NCBI RefSeq assembly: GCF_001613085.1
Contig: NZ_BDBR01000011.1
Span: 124,001 to 188,000 of the forward strand
Direction of reading: 5' to 3'
From: Nocardia salmonicida NBRC 13393
GTDB taxonomy: Bacteria > Actinomycetota > Actinomycetes > Mycobacteriales > Mycobacteriaceae
DNA: 64,000 bases
The position numbers were made by a program, and so were the translations under genes. Of this stretch, positions 36,681-47,990 are shown in pieces; positions within the stretch are counted from its first letter, which is position 1; every line of letters begins with the position of its first letter. The notes under the pieces are model-generated. The model saw nothing but the letters and a program-made list of their open reading frames with translations, did no database searches and had not been told where the DNA came from.

Positions 36681-37835
36681 TCAGCGCTGTGTCGGGGCGG
36701 CGTTGACGCGCGCGAGGAAACCGTCGATGGCGGCGAGCTGCTCGGGCGAGACCGAGCCGTGCTGGCCGGTGCCGGTGACCACCTGCTGATCGACGCCGTT
36801 GGCCGCGAGCTGGGCGACCAGCGCCGCGTGCAGTGGGGACGGCACGACCGTGTCGGTGACGTTCATCGTCAGCAGGATCGGGGCGTCGTAGCCGCTGGTC
36901 GGCAGCATCATGTACGCCGCGAGCGGCTCACGCAGCGGGGCGAGCGGGCGCGCCAGGAAATCGGCCGAGGTCACGCCCTTGGTCGCGGCGAGGATCTCGT
37001 CGAGGCACTGGGTGCCCGCGTCGTCGACGAGCGCCTTGCCGCGCTCCGTCAGATAGGAGTCCACATCGAGTTCCGGGTGCGTGGCGCGCAGCCCGGCCAG
37101 GATGCTGACGACGAACGACGTGGTGCCCGAAAGTCCGGGCGCCGACGGGATGTCCGGCCCGAGCAACGGCAGGATCTTCTCCACATCGGAGGCGGCGTCG
37201 ATGGCGGCGGTGCCGCGGAAGTCCAGCTCGGGAGCGTATTCGGCTTGGACATGCGCCGCGCTCAGCGCCGCGTGACCGCCCTGGGAGGTGCCCGCCGCGG
37301 TCCAGGTCCGCGACAGTTCAGGGCTGGCGGCACGGGCCGCGCGAACCAGGTCGATCGTCGCGGTCGCCTCGCTGCGCACTTCCAGATACGGGTGGGGGCC
37401 GGTGTCGAAGCGGCCGAGGCCGAGGTAGTCGGGGGTGACCACGGCGAAGCCCTGGTCGACGAACCGCTTGATCAGCCGGTCCTCGGACGCGCGATGCAGC
37501 GGCAGCGGCGCGAGCTCCGGATCGGCCTGACCGCCGCATCCCGGGCCGGAGCCCGAAGTGCCGTGGGCATAGGCCACGATCGGCCAACCACCGGCCGGGG
37601 CTTCGCCTTCGGGGAGGAACATCGCGCCGCTGGCCGGGCGCTGGACGCCCGCCGAGTCGGTCATCCAGTATTCGACCGAGGAGCCCCTGTCGAGCCCGTG
37701 CCAGCCTGCGGGCTCGGCCCGCACCGAGATGAGTGAACCGGGGGTCTCGGCCGTTGCCGGGGTGAAGCCGGCGGCCGTGACAGCGCTCGCGGCCAGCGCG
37801 GCGACAACGGTCGCCCGAATCGGGTTCTTCAGCAC
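36681..37835 (-). CDS. Secreted lipase (LIP family, alpha/beta hydrolase), copy 1
   Basis: A 384-residue exported hydrolase. The signal peptide spans residues 1-29 (MLKNPIRATVVAALAASAVT, cut after ATA). The Ser nucleophile is in GTSQGG near 181, YAHGTSGSGPGCGG near 88 probably forms the oxyanion region, and the acid/His region is near 320-360 (VTGTGQHGS). The fold matches secretory lipases (PF03583) abundant in Nocardia. It likely hydrolyses triacylglycerol or ester lipids outside the cell. A tandem paralogue lies upstream, 84 bp away. Confidence 0.88.
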   Translation of the reverse strand: MLKNPIRATVVAALAASAVTAAGFTPATAETPGSLISVRAEPAGWHGLDRGSSVEYWMTDSAGVQRPASGAMFLPEGEAPAGGWPIVAYAHGTSGSGPGCGGQADPELAPLPLHRASEDRLIKRFVDQGFAVVTPDYLGLGRFDTGPHPYLEVRSEATATIDLVRAARAASPELSRTWTAAGTSQGGHAALSAAHVQAEYAPELDFRGTAAIDAASDVEKILPLLGPDIPSAPGLSGTTSFVVSILAGLRATHPELDVDSYLTERGKALVDDAGTQCLDEILAATKGVTSADFLARPLAPLREPLAAYMMLPTSGYDAPILLTMNVTDTVVPSPLHAALVAQLAANGVDQQVVTGTGQHGSVSPEQLAAIDGFLARVNAAPTQR

Positions 37836-37919
37836 AGTTCGGTCTCTCTACCAGGCGATCAAGATTTTGGACGAGTGTACAGATCAACGATCGTCGGGAC
37901 CCCGAATGACAGAGAACCC

Positions 37920-39071
37920 TTAACCCGCGACGACCCGACCCAAGAACTCGTCGATCGCGGCCCACATCGCCGGATTCAGCTCGCAGTGACTGCCTGTCCC
38001 GACCACCGGTGTGTAGTCCACGCCGCCCGCGGTGAACTGCGCGGCCAGCGCCGCGTGGAGCGGCGAGGGCACCGTGCGGTCGGTGGCGTTGACCAGCAGC
38101 ACGATCGGCGCGTCGTACCCACTGGTCGGGACGGTCATGTAGTCGGCCATCACCGAGCGCATGGGCTCGTCTCCGAGCGAGCGGCTGAGCATCTCGCCCA
38201 GCGTGAGATCGGCGACCCGGTCGTCGATGGCGTCGGAGCACAGGGCACCGATCTCGTCGACGACCTGACGGCCGAGCGGGCTCAGGTAACTGTCGACCTG
38301 CGCGTCCGGGCGAGCGGCTCGCAGTCCGGCCAGGATGCTGGCCGAGAACCCCAGGATTCCGCCGCTGAGGCGATCGGGGTTGCCCGGCCCGAGCAGCGTC
38401 GCCACCTTCTCCACGTCCGACTCCGGGTCGATCGCGATGGTCCCGCGGAAGTCCAGCTCCGGCGCGTAGCTCACCTGCCGATGCGCGGTGCCGAGCGCGG
38501 CCTGCCCACCCTGCGACATTCCCGTCGCCACCCAGACCGGCGACAGATCATCACGCACGGAATGCGCGGCCCGGAGCATATCGATCGTGGCAGTGGCCTC
38601 GGTGTCGATCCCGAGGTACGGATGCGGACCGGTGTCGAACCTGCCGAGACCCAGATAATCCGGCGCGACGACAGCGAACCCCTTCGACACCAGATGCCGC
38701 AGGAAAACATCCTGGCCCGCTTGCGCTTGCGGCCACGGCGCACCCGCCGGATCCGACTGCCCGCCACAGCCCGCGCCGAGTCCCGTGGTCCCGTGGTCGT
38801 AGGTGGCGATCGGCCAACCACCCGCGGGCGCGACCCCGGTCGGCAGATACAGCGCGCCACTCGCGGGCTGCGGCACACCCCCCACACCCCGCGTCCAGTA
38901 GTCGATGACCTGAGCCCCCGACATCCCATGGAACCCGTCGCCCTGCGGAACAACCGCGATCACCGTTCCCGGCGCGTCCGCGTGCGCCACCGTCACCGGC
39001 GCGCACACCCCGACCCCCGCCGACAGCACCACCGTGGCAATCGCACGCCACCAGGCCGAAACCGTAGACAT
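37920..39071 (-). CDS. Secreted lipase (LIP family), copy 2
   Basis: A 383-residue paralogue of the previous protein, sharing GWPIATYDHGTTGLGAGCGG, FAVVAPDYLGLGRFDTGPHP, TGMSQGGQAALG with the Ser nucleophile near 180, and the C-terminal TGSHCELNP with the probable catalytic His. A signal peptide at 1-36 ends AHA. ATG 39069-39071 is preferred over a GTG nine bases earlier. The two genes probably arose by tandem duplication between rpfB and ksgA. The bipartite repeat R4 lies 89 bp upstream of the start. Confidence 0.88.
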   Translation of the reverse strand: MSTVSAWWRAIATVVLSAGVGVCAPVTVAHADAPGTVIAVVPQGDGFHGMSGAQVIDYWTRGVGGVPQPASGALYLPTGVAPAGGWPIATYDHGTTGLGAGCGGQSDPAGAPWPQAQAGQDVFLRHLVSKGFAVVAPDYLGLGRFDTGPHPYLGIDTEATATIDMLRAAHSVRDDLSPVWVATGMSQGGQAALGTAHRQVSYAPELDFRGTIAIDPESDVEKVATLLGPGNPDRLSGGILGFSASILAGLRAARPDAQVDSYLSPLGRQVVDEIGALCSDAIDDRVADLTLGEMLSRSLGDEPMRSVMADYMTVPTSGYDAPIVLLVNATDRTVPSPLHAALAAQFTAGGVDYTPVVGTGSHCELNPAMWAAIDEFLGRVVAG

Positions 39072-39159
39072 CCCAACCACCCGTCGACTCGTTCAACGAC
39101 CCGACCCCACCGCACGAGCACAGCAGACCCGGCGAAACGAGAGCACTGTACCGGCGGTC

Positions 39160-39279
39160 CCGCCTCTCCGCGTATTCAGCGTGCCGTCCGGAAGTCCGAT
39201 TGTTCAGTTCTCGGCCTTGCGTGATTCACGTATCAAGTGGGAGGTAGCCGGGGAGTTACCCATGTTCCTGCGTGATCAG
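39160..39279 (+). repeat. Bipartite repeat copy R4
   Basis: CCGCCTCTCCG at 39160 and GTTACCCATGT at 39255 are 95 bp apart; GATCAG begins 19 bp after the second block begins. The first block extends as CGTATTCAG, shared with the single-block site at 46161-46187. It lies between rpfB and the second lipase. Confidence 0.65.
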
Positions 39280-39297
39280 CTCAACGGTCTTGCTGGA

Positions 39298-40597
<1,300 letters not shown>

Positions 40598-41431
40598 CTA
40601 CCGAATCCGATACAGCCTGCGTGCGTTGGCGGTGGTGATCTCGGCCAGCGCCTGCGGGTCCTGTTCGCGCACTTCGGCCAGCGCGCGGACGGTGTACGGC
40701 AGGCAGTACGACTCGTTCGGCGCACCGCGATACGGGTGCGGGGTCAGATACGGCGCGTCGGTCTCCACCAGGATCTGGTCGTCGGGCACCAGCTTGGCGG
40801 CCTCTCGAAGTTCGTGCGCGTTCTTGAAACTCACGGTGCCGGAGAAGCTCAGCACGCACCCCTCCGCCACACAGGCCTCGGCCATCGTGGCGTCGGAGGA
40901 GAAGCAGTGGAAGATCACCGTGTCCGGCGCGCCCTCGTCGAGCAGCACCGTGAGCAGGTCGTGATCGGCTTCGCGGTTGTGGATCATCAGCGGTTTGCGC
41001 ACGCGTTTGGCCAGGTCGATGTGCCAGCGGAACCCCTCGATCTGGGTTTCGACATCGGCGCAGCCGTCGAGCTTGCCCGGCCAGTAGTAGTCGAGGCCGG
41101 TCTCACCGACCGCGACCACGCGCGGGTCGGTGGCGAGGTGCTCGAGCTCGGCCTTGGCCTTGTCGTCGAGGGCGTTGGCCCGGGTCGGATGCAACGCGAC
41201 GGCGGCGTACACCCGCGGATCCCACTGCGCAGCCCGCACGGCCCACTGCGCGGCCGCGAGATCGTCGGCCACGGTCACCACGTGCCCGACACCGGCCGAG
41301 GCGGCGCGGTCCACGATGGCCGTGGTCGACGCGGCATCGGTTGCGCCACAGGCATCGAGGTGGGTGTGGGCATCGATCAGGGGCGCGAGCGGCGTCGGAA
41401 CTGGCGGAGCCGGACGATTCGTATTTGCCAC
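40598..41431 (-). CDS. tatD: TatD-family metal-dependent deoxyribonuclease
   Basis: A 277-residue TIM-barrel amidohydrolase-type DNase. Metal motifs: [11 protein letters not shown] near 19, [11 protein letters not shown] near 112 with the Glu ligand, NREADHD near 155, FHCFSSD near 181, and [10 protein letters not shown] near 231. GTG 41429-41431 is preferred to the ATG at 41455, which would run into the metG start region. It probably acts as a 3'-5' exonuclease in DNA repair. It is divergent from metG and precedes rpfB, as in mycobacteria. Confidence 0.94.
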   Translation of the reverse strand: MANTNRPAPPVPTPLAPLIDAHTHLDACGATDAASTTAIVDRAASAGVGHVVTVADDLAAAQWAVRAAQWDPRVYAAVALHPTRANALDDKAKAELEHLATDPRVVAVGETGLDYYWPGKLDGCADVETQIEGFRWHIDLAKRVRKPLMIHNREADHDLLTVLLDEGAPDTVIFHCFSSDATMAEACVAEGCVLSFSGTVSFKNAHELREAAKLVPDDQILVETDAPYLTPHPYRGAPNESYCLPYTVRALAEVREQDPQALAEITTANARRLYRIR

Positions 41432-41453
41432 CCGGATTACAGTAATGGGCATC

Positions 41454-43022
41454 ATGAGTGCAGCCGGAGGCGCCGAGGCGCCCGCCTTCTACGTCACGAC
41501 GGCCATCGCGTACCCGAACGGTGTGCCGCATATGGGCCACGCGTACGAGTACATCTCCACCGACGCGATCGCCCGCTTCAAGCGACTCGACGGTTACGAC
41601 GTGTTCTTCATGACCGGCACCGACGAGCACGGTCAGAAGATGCAGCAGACCGCCGTCACCGAAGGCATCCCGGTGCAGGAGCTCGCGGCCCGCAATTCCG
41701 ACGTCTTCGAGTCGATGGACAAGGCGCTCGACATCTCGTTCGACCGCTTCATCCGCACCACCGATGACGACCACATGGCCGCGAGCGTCGCCATCTGGGA
41801 ACGGATGCTCGCCAATGGCGACATCTACCTCGACAACTACTCGGGTTGGTACTCGGTGCGCGACGAGGCCTTCTACAACGAGGACGAGACCACCCTCCTC
41901 GCCGACGGCACCCGCGAGTCCACCGAGACCAAGACCCCGGTCACCTGGACCGAGGAGTCGAACTACTTCTTCAAGCTCTCGCAGTACCAGGACAAGCTGC
42001 TCGCCCTCTACGAGGAGCGCCCCGAGTTCATCGCGCCCTCGACCCGGCGCAACGAGATCGTCAGCTACGTCAAGGCCGGTCTGAAGGATCTGTCGATCTC
42101 GCGCACCACCTTCGACTGGGGCGTTCCGGTCCCCGGCGAGCCCGACCACGTGATGTACGTGTGGGTCGACGCGCTCACCAATTACCTGACGGGCGTCGGC
42201 TTTCCGAACACCGACTCCGCCGCGTTCGAGAAGTTCTGGCCGGCGAACCTGCACATCATCGGCAAGGACATCACCCGCTTCCACACGGTGTACTGGCCCG
42301 CGTTCCTGATGTCGGCCGGGATCGCGCTGCCGGACCGGGTGTTCGTGCACGGGTTCCTGTACAACAAGGGCGAGAAGATGTCGAAGTCGACGGGCAATGT
42401 CGTCGACCCGCTCTCACTGGTGTCCACCTACGGCCTCGACCAGGTGCGTTTCTTCCTGCTGCGCGAGATCTCCTACGGCCAGGACGGCAGCTACAGCAAC
42501 GACGCCATCGCGGGCCGGATCAACAGCGACCTGGCCAACGAGTTCGGCAACCTGGTCCAGCGCAGCCTGACCATGGTCAACAAGAACTGCGACGCCAAGT
42601 CCCCCACGCCCGGCGAGTTCACCGACGAAGACCGTGCGCTGCTCGACCGCGCGAACGGGCTGCTCGACAAGTGCCGCGCCGAGTTCGACGTCCAGCAGAT
42701 GCACCTCGCCCTGGAGGCCATCTGGCTCACCCTCGGCGAAACCAACCGCTACTTCTCCGCCAATGCCCCCTGGGCACTGCGCAAGTCGGGCACCGAAGAA
42801 GACCTGGCCCGCATGGCGACGGTCCTCTACGTCACCCTCGAGGTGGTCCGCATCGTCGCCATCCTGGTCCAGCCGGTGATGCCCGGCTCCGCGGCCAAGA
42901 TCCTGGACCTGCTCGCCCAGGAAGGCCGCACCTTCACCGATATCGCCACTCCCCTGGCCCCCGGTCTCGACCTGCCCGCGCCGGAACCGATCTTCCCGCG
43001 CTACATCGAGCCCAAGGAATAG
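41454..43022 (+). CDS. metG: Methionyl-tRNA synthetase
   Basis: A 522-residue class I synthetase charging tRNA-Met. The HIGH motif is [20 protein letters not shown] near 24-43, [10 protein letters not shown] near 53, and KMSKSTGN near 309. There is no C-terminal EMAP-like dimer domain, as in mycobacteria. ATG 41454 is chosen; an in-frame ATG nine bases upstream is possible. TACAGT 11 bases before the ATG resembles a -10, so the transcript is nearly leaderless. A strong hairpin follows at 43034-43062. Confidence 0.97.
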   Translation: MSAAGGAEAPAFYVTTAIAYPNGVPHMGHAYEYISTDAIARFKRLDGYDVFFMTGTDEHGQKMQQTAVTEGIPVQELAARNSDVFESMDKALDISFDRFIRTTDDDHMAASVAIWERMLANGDIYLDNYSGWYSVRDEAFYNEDETTLLADGTRESTETKTPVTWTEESNYFFKLSQYQDKLLALYEERPEFIAPSTRRNEIVSYVKAGLKDLSISRTTFDWGVPVPGEPDHVMYVWVDALTNYLTGVGFPNTDSAAFEKFWPANLHIIGKDITRFHTVYWPAFLMSAGIALPDRVFVHGFLYNKGEKMSKSTGNVVDPLSLVSTYGLDQVRFFLLREISYGQDGSYSNDAIAGRINSDLANEFGNLVQRSLTMVNKNCDAKSPTPGEFTDEDRALLDRANGLLDKCRAEFDVQQMHLALEAIWLTLGETNRYFSANAPWALRKSGTEEDLARMATVLYVTLEVVRIVAILVQPVMPGSAAKILDLLAQEGRTFTDIATPLAPGLDLPAPEPIFPRYIEPKE

Positions 43023-43033
43023 TCGAACGAGCT

Positions 43034-43062
43034 GTGGCGCACGGCCTTTCGCCGTGCGCCAC
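43034..43062. terminator. Terminator hairpin after metG
   Basis: Perfect 12-bp stem, GTGGCGCACGGC and GCCGTGCGCCAC, around loop CTTTC, between the convergent metG and PEP-mutase-like genes. Confidence 0.85.
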
Positions 43063-43075
43063 CTAGAGCCCGGCC

Positions 43076-43828
43076 CTATTTCCAGGCGGCCAGCAGGTTG
43101 CTCGCTTCGGCGCCCAGCGCGGCCTGCAGGAATGGGCCGAAGCTGATACGGGCTACGCCGAGTTCGGCGAAGTAGTCCTTGGCCGGTGCGCCCGGCTGGC
43201 CGATCGCGTTGACCGGCAACGGCAGATCGGTGGTGAGCCTGCGCAGGTCGGCATCGGCGTGCTTGCCCACGGGATAGAGCACGTCGGCGCCCGCTTCGGC
43301 GGCCAGAGTCAGCCGGGCGATGGCGCGGTCGAGGCGGTCGGCCTCGTCGCCGTCTTGACGCAGGAACAGGTCGGTGCGGGCGTTGACCACGACATGCACG
43401 CCCGCCGCGTCGGCGGCTTCGCGCAGACCGCGGACCAGATCGGCGTGTTCGGCGGGCGATCGCAGGCGCTTGCCTTCGCTGTGGACCGTGTCCTCGATAT
43501 TGAGGCCGACGGCGCCCGCGGCGAGCAGGCCGTCGATGAGCTGCAGCGGTTCGAGGCCGTAGCCGGATTCGATGTCGACCGAGACCGGGAGCTCGACGGA
43601 TCCGGTGACCTGGGTGACGCGGGCGAGGAGCTCATCGAAGCTCATGCCCTCGCCGTCGGCGCGACCGATCGAGTCGGCGACCGGATGGCTGCCCATGGTC
43701 AATCCCGAAAAACCAGCGGCCACAGCGACATTCGCCGACCACGCGTCCCACACCGTCGGCAGCACCACCGGATTTCCCGGACGGTGCAGTTCGAGCAGAG
43801 TCTTCGCCTTGGCATCCAGAGAAGTCAT
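43076..43828 (-). CDS. Isocitrate lyase / PEP mutase superfamily protein
   Basis: A 250-residue TIM-barrel protein of the PEPM/ICL family. Features are LPTVWDAWSANVA near 25, SVDIESGYG near 88 with the metal Asp, GLNIEDTVHSEG near 112 (in place of the KKCGH loop of true isocitrate lyases), VVNARTDLFLR near 150 and ADVLYPVG near 184. Members include oxaloacetate decarboxylases, 2-methylisocitrate lyases and phosphonopyruvate hydrolases, and most small ones are uncharacterised. ATG 43826-43828 is preferred over a start ten codons upstream. It is 33 bp after soxR on the same strand. Confidence 0.85.
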   Translation of the reverse strand: MTSLDAKAKTLLELHRPGNPVVLPTVWDAWSANVAVAAGFSGLTMGSHPVADSIGRADGEGMSFDELLARVTQVTGSVELPVSVDIESGYGLEPLQLIDGLLAAGAVGLNIEDTVHSEGKRLRSPAEHADLVRGLREAADAAGVHVVVNARTDLFLRQDGDEADRLDRAIARLTLAAEAGADVLYPVGKHADADLRRLTTDLPLPVNAIGQPGAPAKDYFAELGVARISFGPFLQAALGAEASNLLAAWK

Positions 43829-43861
43829 ACCCGCGATGATGCCCCAGGCATCCGACAAGAG

Positions 43862-44347
43862 CTAGACACAGCCGGATTTGGGCGGGCAGTTCAGCTGAAC
43901 ATCGAGCACGCGCGCGCCGGGGCCCTCCGCGCCGAGGCGGTCGTGCTCGTTGACGAGCTTGCACGAGCCGAGCGAGAGGCAGCCGCAGCCGATGCAGCCG
44001 GTCAGATTGTCGCGCAGGCGCACCAGCTGGGTGATGCGATCGTCGAGATCTTCGCGCCACGTGGTCGACAGGGTCTCCCAGTCGCGACGGGTGGGTGTGC
44101 GGCCCTCGGGGAGACGATCCAGTGCCGAACGGATCTCGCTGAGCGGGATCCCCACCCGCTGCGAGATGCGAATGAAGGCGACCCGACGCAATGTCTCGCG
44201 AGAATATCGACGTTGATTGCCACTGGTTCGACGGCTCGATATGAGACCTTCGCGTTCGTAGAAGTGCAACGCGGACACTGCAACTCCACTACGATCGGAA
44301 AGCTGCCCGGGGGTCAGCTCCTTCGTTTGCCAATCGGCCATCGTCAT
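43862..44347 (-). CDS. soxR: Redox-sensitive regulator SoxR
   Basis: A 161-residue MerR-family regulator. The N-terminal winged helix has [20 protein letters not shown] near 16-35 and [18 protein letters not shown] [2Fe-2S] cluster site, [12 protein letters not shown] (CX2CXCX5C), is near residues 116-127, which separates SoxR from other MerR proteins. Actinobacterial SoxR senses redox-active compounds rather than general superoxide. ATG 44345-44347 has GGGAGGAG seven bases upstream. It may control itself, the PEPM-like gene or divergent genes. Confidence 0.95.
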   Translation of the reverse strand: MTMADWQTKELTPGQLSDRSGVAVSALHFYEREGLISSRRTSGNQRRYSRETLRRVAFIRISQRVGIPLSEIRSALDRLPEGRTPTRRDWETLSTTWREDLDDRITQLVRLRDNLTGCIGCGCLSLGSCKLVNEHDRLGAEGPGARVLDVQLNCPPKSGCV

Positions 44348-44500
44348 CTATAGCTCCTCCCACTACCACCTAAACAATACTTCAGGTATTCGTGTCGTGT
44401 ACGAAAAATGGGCGGAACACGTGTCAGAGGCGAGCACGCCGTGGCCGAACCCAGCGCGTTGCGGCTCGCAGACACGCCGTCCTCGCATTACGGTTTGCCA

Positions 44501-45742
44501 ATGGGAACCGCCCCCGACTCGCGCCTGACCGTCACCTCCGAGGTCGGCCAGCTACGGACGGTGCTGCTGCACCGCCCCGGCGCAGAACTACGCCGCCTCA
44601 CCCCGAGCAACAACGACCAGCTGCTTTTCGACGGAATCCCCTGGGTCGAACGCGCACAAGCCGAACACGACGCCTTCGCCACCGTACTGCGCGACCGCGG
44701 CGTAGAAGTGCTGTTGTTGGCAGATCTGCTGACCGAAACCCTCAGCGCCAGTGGAGCAGCCAGGATCCAGGGCATCTCGGCGGCGGTCCACGCCCGCAGG
44801 CTCGGCCACGGCCTGGCCGACCAGCTCGCCGCCGAACTGCGCAAATTCGACGCCCGCGCGCTCGCCGACATCCTGATGGCCGGGATGACCTTCGACGAGC
44901 TGCCGTTCGGCCCCGACGCCACCTCACTGGTGCGGCGCATGCACCACGGCAGCGACTTCGTCATCGATCCGCTGCCGAATCTGCTGTTCACCCGCGATTC
45001 CTCGTTCTGGGTCGGCCCGAAGGTCGCGATCACCTCGCTGGCGCTGCCCGCCCGCAGCCGCGAGACCTCCATCACCGATCTCGTCTACGCGTTCCATCCG
45101 CGCTTCCTCGGCGTGCGCAGGGCCTACGAATCGCATACCGCGCCGATCGAGGGCGGCGATGTGCTGCTGCTCGCCAAAGGCGTTGTCGCCGTGGGCGTCG
45201 GCGAGCGGACCACGCCCGCGGGCGCGGAAGCGTTGGCGCGCAGCCTGTTCGACGACGATCTCGCGCACACCGTCCTGGTGGTGCCGATCGCGCAGAATCG
45301 GGCGACCATGCATCTGGACACCGTCTGCACCATGGTCGACACCGACGCGGTGGTGATGTACCCGGGCGTGCGGAAATCGCTGGAGGCGTTCACGATCCGC
45401 CGCGAGGACGGCTTCTCCGGACGCGGTGACCTCGAACGCATCAGCATCAGCGGACCCGAACCCTTCCTGCCCGCCGCCGCCAAGGCGATGGGCATCCCGA
45501 AGCTGCGGGTGATCGACACCGGCCGCGACGGACCCGACGCCGAACGCGAACAGTGGGACGACGGCAACAACACCCTCGCCCTCGAGCCAGGGGTGGTCGT
45601 GGCCTACGAACGCAACGAGATGACCAACTCGCGCCTGACCGAGGCGGGTATCGAGGTCGTCACCATCAGCGGCTCGGAGCTGGGCTCCGGCCGCGGCGGC
45701 CCCCGCTGCATGTCCTGCCCGCTGTCCCGAGACGAGGTGTGA
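44501..45742 (+). CDS. arcA: Arginine deiminase
   Basis: A 413-residue enzyme converting arginine to citrulline and ammonia. Motifs: [18 protein letters not shown] near 20, [11 protein letters not shown] near 162, [11 protein letters not shown] near 268 with the catalytic His, [14 protein letters not shown] near 352, and the terminal GGPRCMSC with the catalytic Cys 403. No arcB or arcC lies beside it. ATG 44501 is preferred; the frame runs back to 44408. It overlaps the GntR gene by 4 bp (GTGA), as an operon. Confidence 0.96.
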   Translation: MGTAPDSRLTVTSEVGQLRTVLLHRPGAELRRLTPSNNDQLLFDGIPWVERAQAEHDAFATVLRDRGVEVLLLADLLTETLSASGAARIQGISAAVHARRLGHGLADQLAAELRKFDARALADILMAGMTFDELPFGPDATSLVRRMHHGSDFVIDPLPNLLFTRDSSFWVGPKVAITSLALPARSRETSITDLVYAFHPRFLGVRRAYESHTAPIEGGDVLLLAKGVVAVGVGERTTPAGAEALARSLFDDDLAHTVLVVPIAQNRATMHLDTVCTMVDTDAVVMYPGVRKSLEAFTIRREDGFSGRGDLERISISGPEPFLPAAAKAMGIPKLRVIDTGRDGPDAEREQWDDGNNTLALEPGVVVAYERNEMTNSRLTEAGIEVVTISGSELGSGRGGPRCMSCPLSRDEV

Positions 45743-46107
45743 GCACCGTGTTCCACGTCGAGCTGTCCACTGATTCCACCCAGCCGCCCTACGAGCAGTT
45801 GCGCACGGCCGTGATCGAACAGGTCCGCGCGGGCACGCTCACCGCGGGCACCAAGATTCCCACGGTCCGCGCACTGGCCGCCGACCTCGGCATCGCCCCC
45901 AACACCGTCGCCCGCGCCTACCGTGAGCTCGAAGCGGACGGCGTCCTCGAAACCCGTGGCCGCCAAGGTTCTTTCATCGCCTCCTCCGGCGACCCGACCC
46001 GCGACATAGCCAGCCGCGCCGCCGTCGACTACGTCACGACCACCCGACGACTCGGCCTCGACGACGCAGACGCCCTAGATCTCGTCCATCAAATACTGAA
46101 CACCTGA
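45739..46107 (+). CDS. GntR-family regulator (YtrA subfamily size)
   Basis: A 122-residue protein with an N-terminal winged helix: [20 protein letters not shown], then [20 protein letters not shown] and [19 protein letters not shown]. The short C-terminal tail (about 45 residues) leaves no room for an effector domain, which places it with the YtrA-like group that often controls ABC transporters. GTG 45739 overlaps the arcA stop; a GTG at 45748 is an alternative. The coupling to arcA suggests joint expression, but its targets are unknown. Confidence 0.9.
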   Translation: MSTVFHVELSTDSTQPPYEQLRTAVIEQVRAGTLTAGTKIPTVRALAADLGIAPNTVARAYRELEADGVLETRGRQGSFIASSGDPTRDIASRAAVDYVTTTRRLGLDDADALDLVHQILNT

Positions 46108-46160
46108 ACGACGCACGAATCTTGATCCGCCGGTCGCGTCCACACCGGACAACAACCTGA

Positions 46161-46187
46161 GTCCGGCCTGAATACCCGGAGAGGCGG
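46161..46187 (-). repeat. Single-block repeat R5 (minus orientation)
   Basis: On the minus strand this reads CCGCCTCTCCGGGTATTCAG then GCCGGAC, almost the same as the start of R4. No GTTACCCATGT block lies ~95 bp further, so the element is partial. It lies between the GntR and PMT gene ends. Confidence 0.55.
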
Positions 46188-46194
46188 AGGAGCC

Positions 46195-47799
46195 CTATCG
46201 CCAACTCGGCAGCCAGAGGTGGTCCTGCCAGTTCTGCGGCGTGATCGCCTGACCCGTGAGGATCGGCCACAGCCAGACGAAGTTGGCGATCACCAAGCCC
46301 AGATAGATGCTCACGATCAGCAGGCCGAGGGCGTAGCGCTCGTTCACCGGGGCGGGCAGATAGGTGCCCGTGGGACTGCGCGGTAGCCCCGCGGGTCGCG
46401 CCGATCCGAGGATGTCACCGAGCGCCAGCGCCATCCCCATCACCAGGAACGGTGCGAGCACCACCGCGTAGAAGAAGTACATCTGCCGGTCCAGCGTCAG
46501 GAACCACGGCAGCAGCCCGGCGCCGTAGCCCACCAGCACCGCCGCGTAGCGCCAGTCGCGGCGCACGATCGAACGCCACACCATCCAGCCGATCAGGGGC
46601 AGTGCCAGCCACCACAGCGCGGGCGTACCGACGGCCATCACGGCCTTCACACACTGCGCTTCGCCGCAACCGGTGACCGTGCCGTCGGCGTAGTAGTAGA
46701 GCATCGGGCGCAGGCCCATGGGCCAGGTCCACGGCTTGGATTCCCACGGATGGTGGTTGCCCGCCGAATTGGTGAGGCTGGAGTGGAAGTCGAGGGTCTC
46801 GCCCTGGTAGTACCAGAGCGAGCGCAGGGCGTCGGGCAGGAACGCGAACGTGCCGCCGCTGCCGACCTGATTGCCCACCGCGTACCGGAACACCCCGTTC
46901 TCGCTGGCGAACCACGCCCAATACGAGGACAGATAGACCACCAGCGGAATCACCACCAGCGCGTACAGCGCGGGCCCCACGTCGCGGATCATCGTGCCGA
47001 GCCACGGCCTGCGCACCCCGTACGCGCGGCGCGCGCTCACGTCGAAGGCCACGCTCAGCAGGCCGAAGAACATGATGTAGTAGATGCCCGACCATTTGGT
47101 GCCGCACGCCAGCCCGAGCAGCACTCCCGCGCCGAACCGCCACCAGCGCACGCCGAGTCGCGGGCCCCAGTCCGAGACGCCGACCCGGCCTGCCAGATCC
47201 GCGCGAGCCATACGTTCGCGGACTTCGTCGCGGTCGACTATCAGACAGCCGAAAGCGGCGGTGACCAGCAGCGACATGAAGATGTCGAGCATGCCGATAC
47301 GGGAGGAGACGAAGGTCAGCCCCTCGGCGATGAGCAGCACTCCCGCGAACGCGCCGATCAGCGTGGACCGTGCCATCCGGCGCACGATCCGCACCACGAG
47401 CAGCACCAGGATCGTGCCCGCCAGCGCCGCGGTGCCGCGCCAGCCCCACGCGTTGTAGCCGAAGATCGCCTCGCTGATGGCGATGAACTGTTTGCCGACG
47501 GGTGGGTGTACCACCAGGCCGTAGGCGGGGTTGTCCTCCACACCGCCGCCGGTGACCATCTGCCAGGCCTGTGGGGCGTAGTGCTTCTCGTCGAAGACGG
47601 GAGTGCGCGCATCGGTCGGATAGTTCAGGTTGACGAACCTGGTCAGCGCCGCGATGAAGGTGAGCACCGCGGTGACCAGCCAACCACGCGCGGTGTCGAG
47701 CGGGCCGAAATCGGCGGCCGGGCGCAGCGGCGCGGGACTCACCAACGCCGACACCGGACGCGACGGGGGCATCGCGCGCTCATCGGTCACCGGGATCAC
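46195..47799 (-). CDS. pmt: Dolichyl-phosphate-mannose-type protein mannosyltransferase
   Basis: A 534-residue GT39 enzyme with about ten membrane segments that moves mannose from polyprenyl-phosphate-mannose to exported proteins. Motifs: VFDEKHYAPQAWQM near 61 (acidic DE catalytic loop), VVHPPVGKQFI near 87, and the LFHSSLTNSAGNHHPWESKP-type loop near 315-335. It matches mycobacterial Pmt (Rv1002c), also found near arcA and rsmI. GTG 47797-47799 is chosen because TACGAT lies exactly six bases upstream. It is divergent from rsmI. Confidence 0.95.
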   Translation of the reverse strand: MIPVTDERAMPPSRPVSALVSPAPLRPAADFGPLDTARGWLVTAVLTFIAALTRFVNLNYPTDARTPVFDEKHYAPQAWQMVTGGGVEDNPAYGLVVHPPVGKQFIAISEAIFGYNAWGWRGTAALAGTILVLLVVRIVRRMARSTLIGAFAGVLLIAEGLTFVSSRIGMLDIFMSLLVTAAFGCLIVDRDEVRERMARADLAGRVGVSDWGPRLGVRWWRFGAGVLLGLACGTKWSGIYYIMFFGLLSVAFDVSARRAYGVRRPWLGTMIRDVGPALYALVVIPLVVYLSSYWAWFASENGVFRYAVGNQVGSGGTFAFLPDALRSLWYYQGETLDFHSSLTNSAGNHHPWESKPWTWPMGLRPMLYYYADGTVTGCGEAQCVKAVMAVGTPALWWLALPLIGWMVWRSIVRRDWRYAAVLVGYGAGLLPWFLTLDRQMYFFYAVVLAPFLVMGMALALGDILGSARPAGLPRSPTGTYLPAPVNERYALGLLIVSIYLGLVIANFVWLWPILTGQAITPQNWQDHLWLPSWR

Positions 47800-47805
47800 G
47801 CCCCG

Positions 47806-47811
47806 ATCGTA
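47806..47811 (-). promoter_or_regulatory. -10 box TACGAT for leaderless pmt transcript
   Basis: TACGAT on the minus strand is followed by six bases and then GTG 47799. TCGGAC 18 bases upstream could be a -35. No ribosome site is present, consistent with leaderless translation. Confidence 0.55.
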
Positions 47812-47956
47812 GGCGGTACGCCCACCGAAGTCCGACCCGACACTGCGCCCCCTCGTTTCCCCACCTACGCGCGCACAGGGCCCGCGCGCTCGCCTGACAG
47901 AATGGATCGGGCGCCATCTGCTCATCGCACGCACCGCTCGCCGTACTGATCGCCTG

Positions 47957-47981
47957 CGGCCCCAAAATACCGGAGAGGCGG
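47957..47981 (-). repeat. Single-block repeat R6 (minus orientation)
   Basis: On the minus strand this reads CCGCCTCTCCGGTATTTTGG, matching the first block of the bipartite family. No second block follows. Its plus-strand form CGGAGAGGCGG ends nine bases before the rsmI GTG and may serve as part of its leader. Confidence 0.55.
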
Positions 47982-47990
47982 GACAACACT

